DNA from: Chara braunii
Taxonomy: Eukaryota > Streptophyta > Charophyceae > Charales > Characeae
Direction: 5' to 3'
NCBI GenBank assembly: GCA_003427395.1
Contig: BFEA01000104.1
Coordinates: 1,031,941-1,061,960, forward strand
DNA: 30,020 bases
Program-made: the position numbers and the translations under genes
The notes under the pieces: model-generated
What the model saw: the letters and a program-made list of their open reading frames with translations, nothing else
Database searches by the model: none
What the model was told of the DNA's origin: nothing
Shown here: positions 25,637 through 30,020 of the stretch, piece after piece
How positions within the stretch are numbered: the first letter of the stretch is position 1
How the letters are laid out: each line of letters starts with the position of its first letter

Positions 25637-28600
25637 ATGGACCTCCTCGACGAAGAAGAAGGCGACAGTGAACAACAAGATGAACAATCGGGCACCAGTT
25701 CGGACTCAGAATTTGATGTGCCAGATGCAAGGGTCTCTCTGGAGTAGGTCAACTCCATGCGACGAATGGGGAAGCATACGGGCGATAAATGAAAAAAACA
25801 ATGGACTGTGCAATTTATCACCCACCCCCCCCTCCACCGCCGCCACAGCCCCCCCCCACATGTCCCGCCCGCCCTCAGGCGCCCCAAGAACTGGGAACGG
25901 AAGGTTGCCAATGCAGATTTAGAAATCCAGGCGATAAGCCTCAATGGACTGGTACAAGCATCACATGAAAAAAAGGATGCAATCTGGAGGATGCTGAGAT
26001 CCGAGACCACTGGGGTCTGGCCAGATGTAGTGTGTGTACAAGAAACACACCTCACACACTCGTCGGAACACACTGCAAAGGCGAAATGGGTGTGGCCCTA
26101 TACATCTTTCTCGGCTCCGGCGAGATCAGGAGCCTCGACTGGAGTAGCTATGTGGTTTCCTCCCTCATCTCGATTGACACCCGTCGCCCATGAGTTTGAC
26201 CAACAAGAAGGCCGTTGGGTATATGTGAGAACAAAGGTGGGGGATGAAGAAATTGCGCTCGTCAGTATTTACGGCCCGAATGACCCGCTGGACAGGGTGC
26301 ATTTCCTCCACCGCTTCAGCCAGGAGCTACCTACTGATACACCCCTGGTGGTGGATGGAGACTTCAACATAACACCGGACCCCATGTTGGACAGATGATC
26401 TTCTTCTACAACACAAAGTCAAGAACGGGTCCGAGATCGTTGGGCCCCGAATGTGGATATGTTAGCACAATTCATGGCTACTCTGCATTTGAAGGACGCC
26501 TACAGAACGCTGCACCCGACCAAACGAGCATACACATGCGTGAGATCGAGAGGTGCGGCAGGTACGTCCAACTCCCGAATAGATCTTTTCTTGATCTCTG
26601 AAGAACTGCTCGGGGCTCTAACAGTGACAGACATTATGCCTTTTAGTGCATGCAGATCCTCTGATCATCGAGGGATAGTCATGTGTCTGTCCTTTCACTA
26701 CCCTATAGAAAGAGGCCCTAGTTTTAATAAATTCAACTCTTCGCTCCTTAAACTTCCCGCCCTCAAAACACTGATCAATGATTTCTAGGGGTATTGGGAA
26801 TCAGCACGACAACAAACCGCCTCGATGGTGGATTGGTTCAACGACGGTATAGCACATTTAAGAGAAAAAGTTGAAAAATTCTCCATCAACTATGCACGAC
26901 AGCGCAAAGCCATTTTAGATAGTCTGCTAAATGAGTTGGAGAGTTGGGACACTAAACTCCAGACTGACCCTCTGGACGACATGACTTATCACAGACTACA
27001 GATCGCCAAGGAACATCTGCAGTCCTATCTAGACACACAGGTTGAGGCGTGGCGCATCCAGGCAAGAGTGCGACGACAAGACACATACGGCACAATGGCT
27101 AAAGCTTTCTTTAGAAAGGCCAAGGCCAGAGCGAGGCAAGTGACTATCCCCTCACTGCATCATCCTTTCGATCATTCTAAGTCGGATGCAACCAATGCAT
27201 ATGCTATAGTAGACTACACAACCCAGTTCTACCAAAAACTATACACCTCTGAATCAGGCCATTGGGGAGCGCAGCGGTTGACCCTAGCACGTTAATCAAT
27301 GCTCCAACACCTCCCAACAATATTATCATTCATTCAAAAGGAACAGCTGGAGGAGCCACTAACCACAAACGAGTTGCTGGAAGCCCTTACAACCATGGAC
27401 GACGAAAAAAACCCGGGTCTGGATTCATTCCCGAAAGAATTCTGGATTCAGTACTGGAACATCTTCCAAAAAAGCATACTCAGATATGTGTAGGCGGGAT
27501 AGGAGGAGGGGTCGTTCGGGGGCCTAATCAGTCAAGGGGTGACCACACTGCTCTACAAAAAAGGGGATAAAGTTGACATAAGAAACTACCGACCAATTAC
27601 GCTCCTTCCCCTCCCCTACAAAATGGTTTCAAAGGCACTGGCAAACCGCCTGCTCCCACACATGAACCACCTCATCTTCCAAGACCAAATCGGATTCATG
27701 CCACAAAGAAACATTCAGGATCATAACGTGCTCCTAGTGAATGAAACCATCAAATATGCTCGTCAGCATCGAAAGGAGGCGGCGGTCTTGTTTATTGACT
27801 TTGAGAAGGCATATGACCATGTGGACTGGGACTTCCTGGATTGCTGCCTGGAGAAGATGAATTTTGGATTGGGATTCAGGGCGTGGGTCAACATAATGCA
27901 CAGATCTGCTGCCACAAACATCTCGGTCAATGGTCATATGTCTCCCCCATTTGCGCTCCAACGGTCGGTCCGCCAAGGGGACCCAGTGACCCTCCTTCTT
28001 TTTGTGTTGGTAATGGAGGCATTGGCCGCAATGATAAGGGTCAACCCTGCAATAGAACACATAGATATCCCAAAATTGGCCCCCCACATGGTCCCGGTCA
28101 CATCTCTATTTGCAGACGACCTCACAGTTCTCATTAAAGCCACAGTTGCATCTCTCAAGGCGCTCACAGAAACCATCCAGACATTTGAAGTGGCAGCCGA
28201 CATGAAGGTCAATTGGGGGACTAAGACAGAGGGGTGGTGGCTATCCCTGCAGGATTCGCATCCGCCGCAACAGCCTCAGGTCAGCTGGACACCAAGAGAA
28301 GAGGCCATCAGAATCCTAGGGGTCCGCCTGACAGCCCTTGGACCCCCAATGGACCATAGTCAGGTCTTGGTCCAAACAGCGATCCAAAAACTAGCCAAAT
28401 GGGATGGACTACACACATCACTAGTGGGGAGAGCATTGGCAATCAATAATGTCATACTAGCTACGGTTTGGTACAAAACAACATTTTGGGAGATCCCCAA
28501 AAAACAACTCACACACCTGCGCTCAGCGTTGTCAGCCTACCTATGGAGAAACGGCCACAATTTAACCAACTGTCTAAAAAGGGTGGGCCAAGCGTGAAAG

Positions 28601-30020
28601 TATGTGGCTCAACCAAAAAAGGTGGGAGGTCTAGGCATCCTAGATCCGGGGGACGAGATCAAGGCCCTCATCTTCAAAGTTGTCATCCGCCTTCTGCTAG
28701 CAAATGACGTTCCATGGCTCCCGCTGGCGTATATACAACTGACAAACCTGACCCCTCCCTCTCACCCAGACGCCCCTGTCCACCCTTTAACATGGCTAAC
28801 GAATGGGACTTGGACAATACCGGGCCCACCGCGACATAGGCGGGAAGGAACAGCCCGTAACAATGTTAGGTGGGATCTAAAAAACGACCCATTGTGGGTC
28901 AAAATGCTGCACCTATGGAGGCAGATGGGGCCCACCAAAAAGTCCCCTCCCCTTAGATGGAAGGAGGTATGGAGACAACCGATTTTCGGGAACCCCGAAG
29001 TGTGCGATGGAAATGGGAAGCTCTTCTCCCTGACGTCCAACTCTCAATGGCTTACATGGGTGAGGAGTGGTATTTACATGGTGGGAGACCTGTGGGATAG
29101 CAATAGGAGTGCCTGAAAGACAGCCGAACAACTGCGACCATCCTTGTCAAACATTAAGAAACGTCAGGAGAAATTGGACCGAATCCACAGGGCAATCCCG
29201 CCCACGTGGGAAATCACCCCCAAAACGGCCCATCAATCCGCAATTTGGACTGGGTCATACCGACTCATACGCAGCGCCAGGAATTTCATACCAATGACTA
29301 TCTTTAGGGTAGTTCAATGCACCGGTCAAGAGGCGCATGCGCAAGCTTATGTACCAGACATGCCAGGGGCACGGTGGGCGCTGCTGAAAAGGGATAGTGA
29401 TCAGGACTGCACGCTCTCGGTCGAAGGATTGACTAGGGTGAGGGTGGTGGGCTCAGACGACAAAGGATACTTAGTCTTCGCCTATGAAATGGCCACACCA
29501 GTGTGTGTACTCCCATTCGATCCGGACGAATGGGAGTGGAAAGGGAGAGTGCCTACACCAATATGGCAGTACTCGGTGAGACAAGGCTACAAACAGGCGC
29601 GCACTGCACATCTTCACACCGGTGATCCAAAACCGGTGGAAAAGGGACTCACCAGTAGACGAAAAAAAACTGCATCGTATCCATTGGGCCACCTATGCAC
29701 ACATCATGCCGACATCCCACCGAGCGTTGCAATGGCAGATCACACACTGATGTCTTCCGACACCGGCCTGGGTAACTTCAAGGTCCAATATGGAGCAAGA
29801 AGGTATCATGTCCCCTATTTGCTCCCACTGTGGCCCTAACGCACAACGCAGGTGCGCTGATTTGGAGCACCGCCTGCTGGCATGGCCGATGGCAGTGCAA
29901 GTGTGGCAATGGTGGGATGCAGTGTGGCAAGACACAACCGGATCAACCTTTCAATGGAACATTGCGCTCATCCTCCTAGGCAAACCTGCTGATTATCCGA
30001 CAGGATGGTCACCTTTTCAA
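25637..30020 (+). pseudogene. LINE copy 4 ORF2: endonuclease, RT and partial zinc-binding domain, with stops
   Basis: An acidic leader (LLDEEEGDSEQQDEQ) precedes the endonuclease: AISLNGL, VVCVQETHL (26030), SIYGPND, VVDGDFN (26355) and SSDHRGIV (26660). RT motifs follow: NPGLDSFPKEFW (27410), LLYKKGDKVDIRNYRPI (27550), IGFMPQRNIQDHN (27690), FIDFEKAYDHVDW (27790, motif A), SVRQGDPVTLLLF (27965, motif B) and SLFADDL (28105, motif C). The zf-RVT CSHCGPN...LEHRLLAWP and VWQWW run to the window edge. From 25793 to about 29790 everything lies in one frame, broken only by stops at 26396, 26786, 27293, 27491, 27500, 28595 and 29114. One frame change occurs near 29800. The 3' end lies outside the window. 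Confidence 0.92.

Noticed and set aside
25793-29790. Recoded stop codons or an alternative genetic code in LINE copy 4
   Set aside because: All three stop codons occur, the other LINE copies also show frame shifts, and substitution decay explains the pattern more simply.

Overview
This window looks like gene-poor, repeat-dense DNA from a large plant-type nuclear genome. I found no host protein gene that I would defend. Four copies of L1-type LINE retrotransposons have an apurinic-type endonuclease, a reverse transcriptase and a C-terminal RT zinc-binding (zf-RVT) domain, a combination common in streptophyte LINEs. Around them lie short miniature inverted-repeat elements (MITEs), SINE-like sequences, many A or T runs of 20 to 50 bases, and GT/GA microsatellite DNA. 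A streptophyte alga such as Chara is my best guess. That is inference and was not tested by any search.

Layout. Bases 1-5768 form an imperfect inverted repeat: two diverged copies of a ~2 kb repeat face each other, each ending outward in a homopolymer tail. They surround a GAT-rich minisatellite that would encode Asp-rich peptides, a 134-bp tandem duplication and GC-rich hairpins. Bases 5920-7700 hold a TA-flanked MITE and a 5'-truncated LINE (copy 1), whose zinc-binding domain is split by a 296-bp MITE. Bases 8370-12600 are a dense patchwork of MITEs and SINE-like elements. Several show clear target-site duplications, and two are almost bare poly(A) insertions. Bases ~12670-20670 hold a near full-length but dead LINE on the minus strand (copy 2), with ORF1 upstream and overlapping ORF2. 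After a GT/GA microsatellite and another MITE comes the 3' end of a related LINE (copy 3, 21605-22216, plus strand). Copy 4 (about 22550 to the window end, plus strand) has a Gln-rich ORF1 and an ORF2 that stays in one frame for about 4 kb despite seven in-frame stops.

An assembly artefact is present. Bases 18825-18862 match the Nextera mate-pair junction adapter, with one mismatch, inside low-complexity G/A-rich sequence next to an isolated N. The ORF1 sequence of LINE copy 2 at this point is therefore not reliable. Two other isolated Ns (526, 20800) also lie in repeats.

I see no operon-like or multi-gene functional system. The main interest is the nested transposon history: tail-only retroposition events, related MITE families clustered within 3 kb, the large palindrome, and LINE decay that seems dominated by TGG-to-stop changes.
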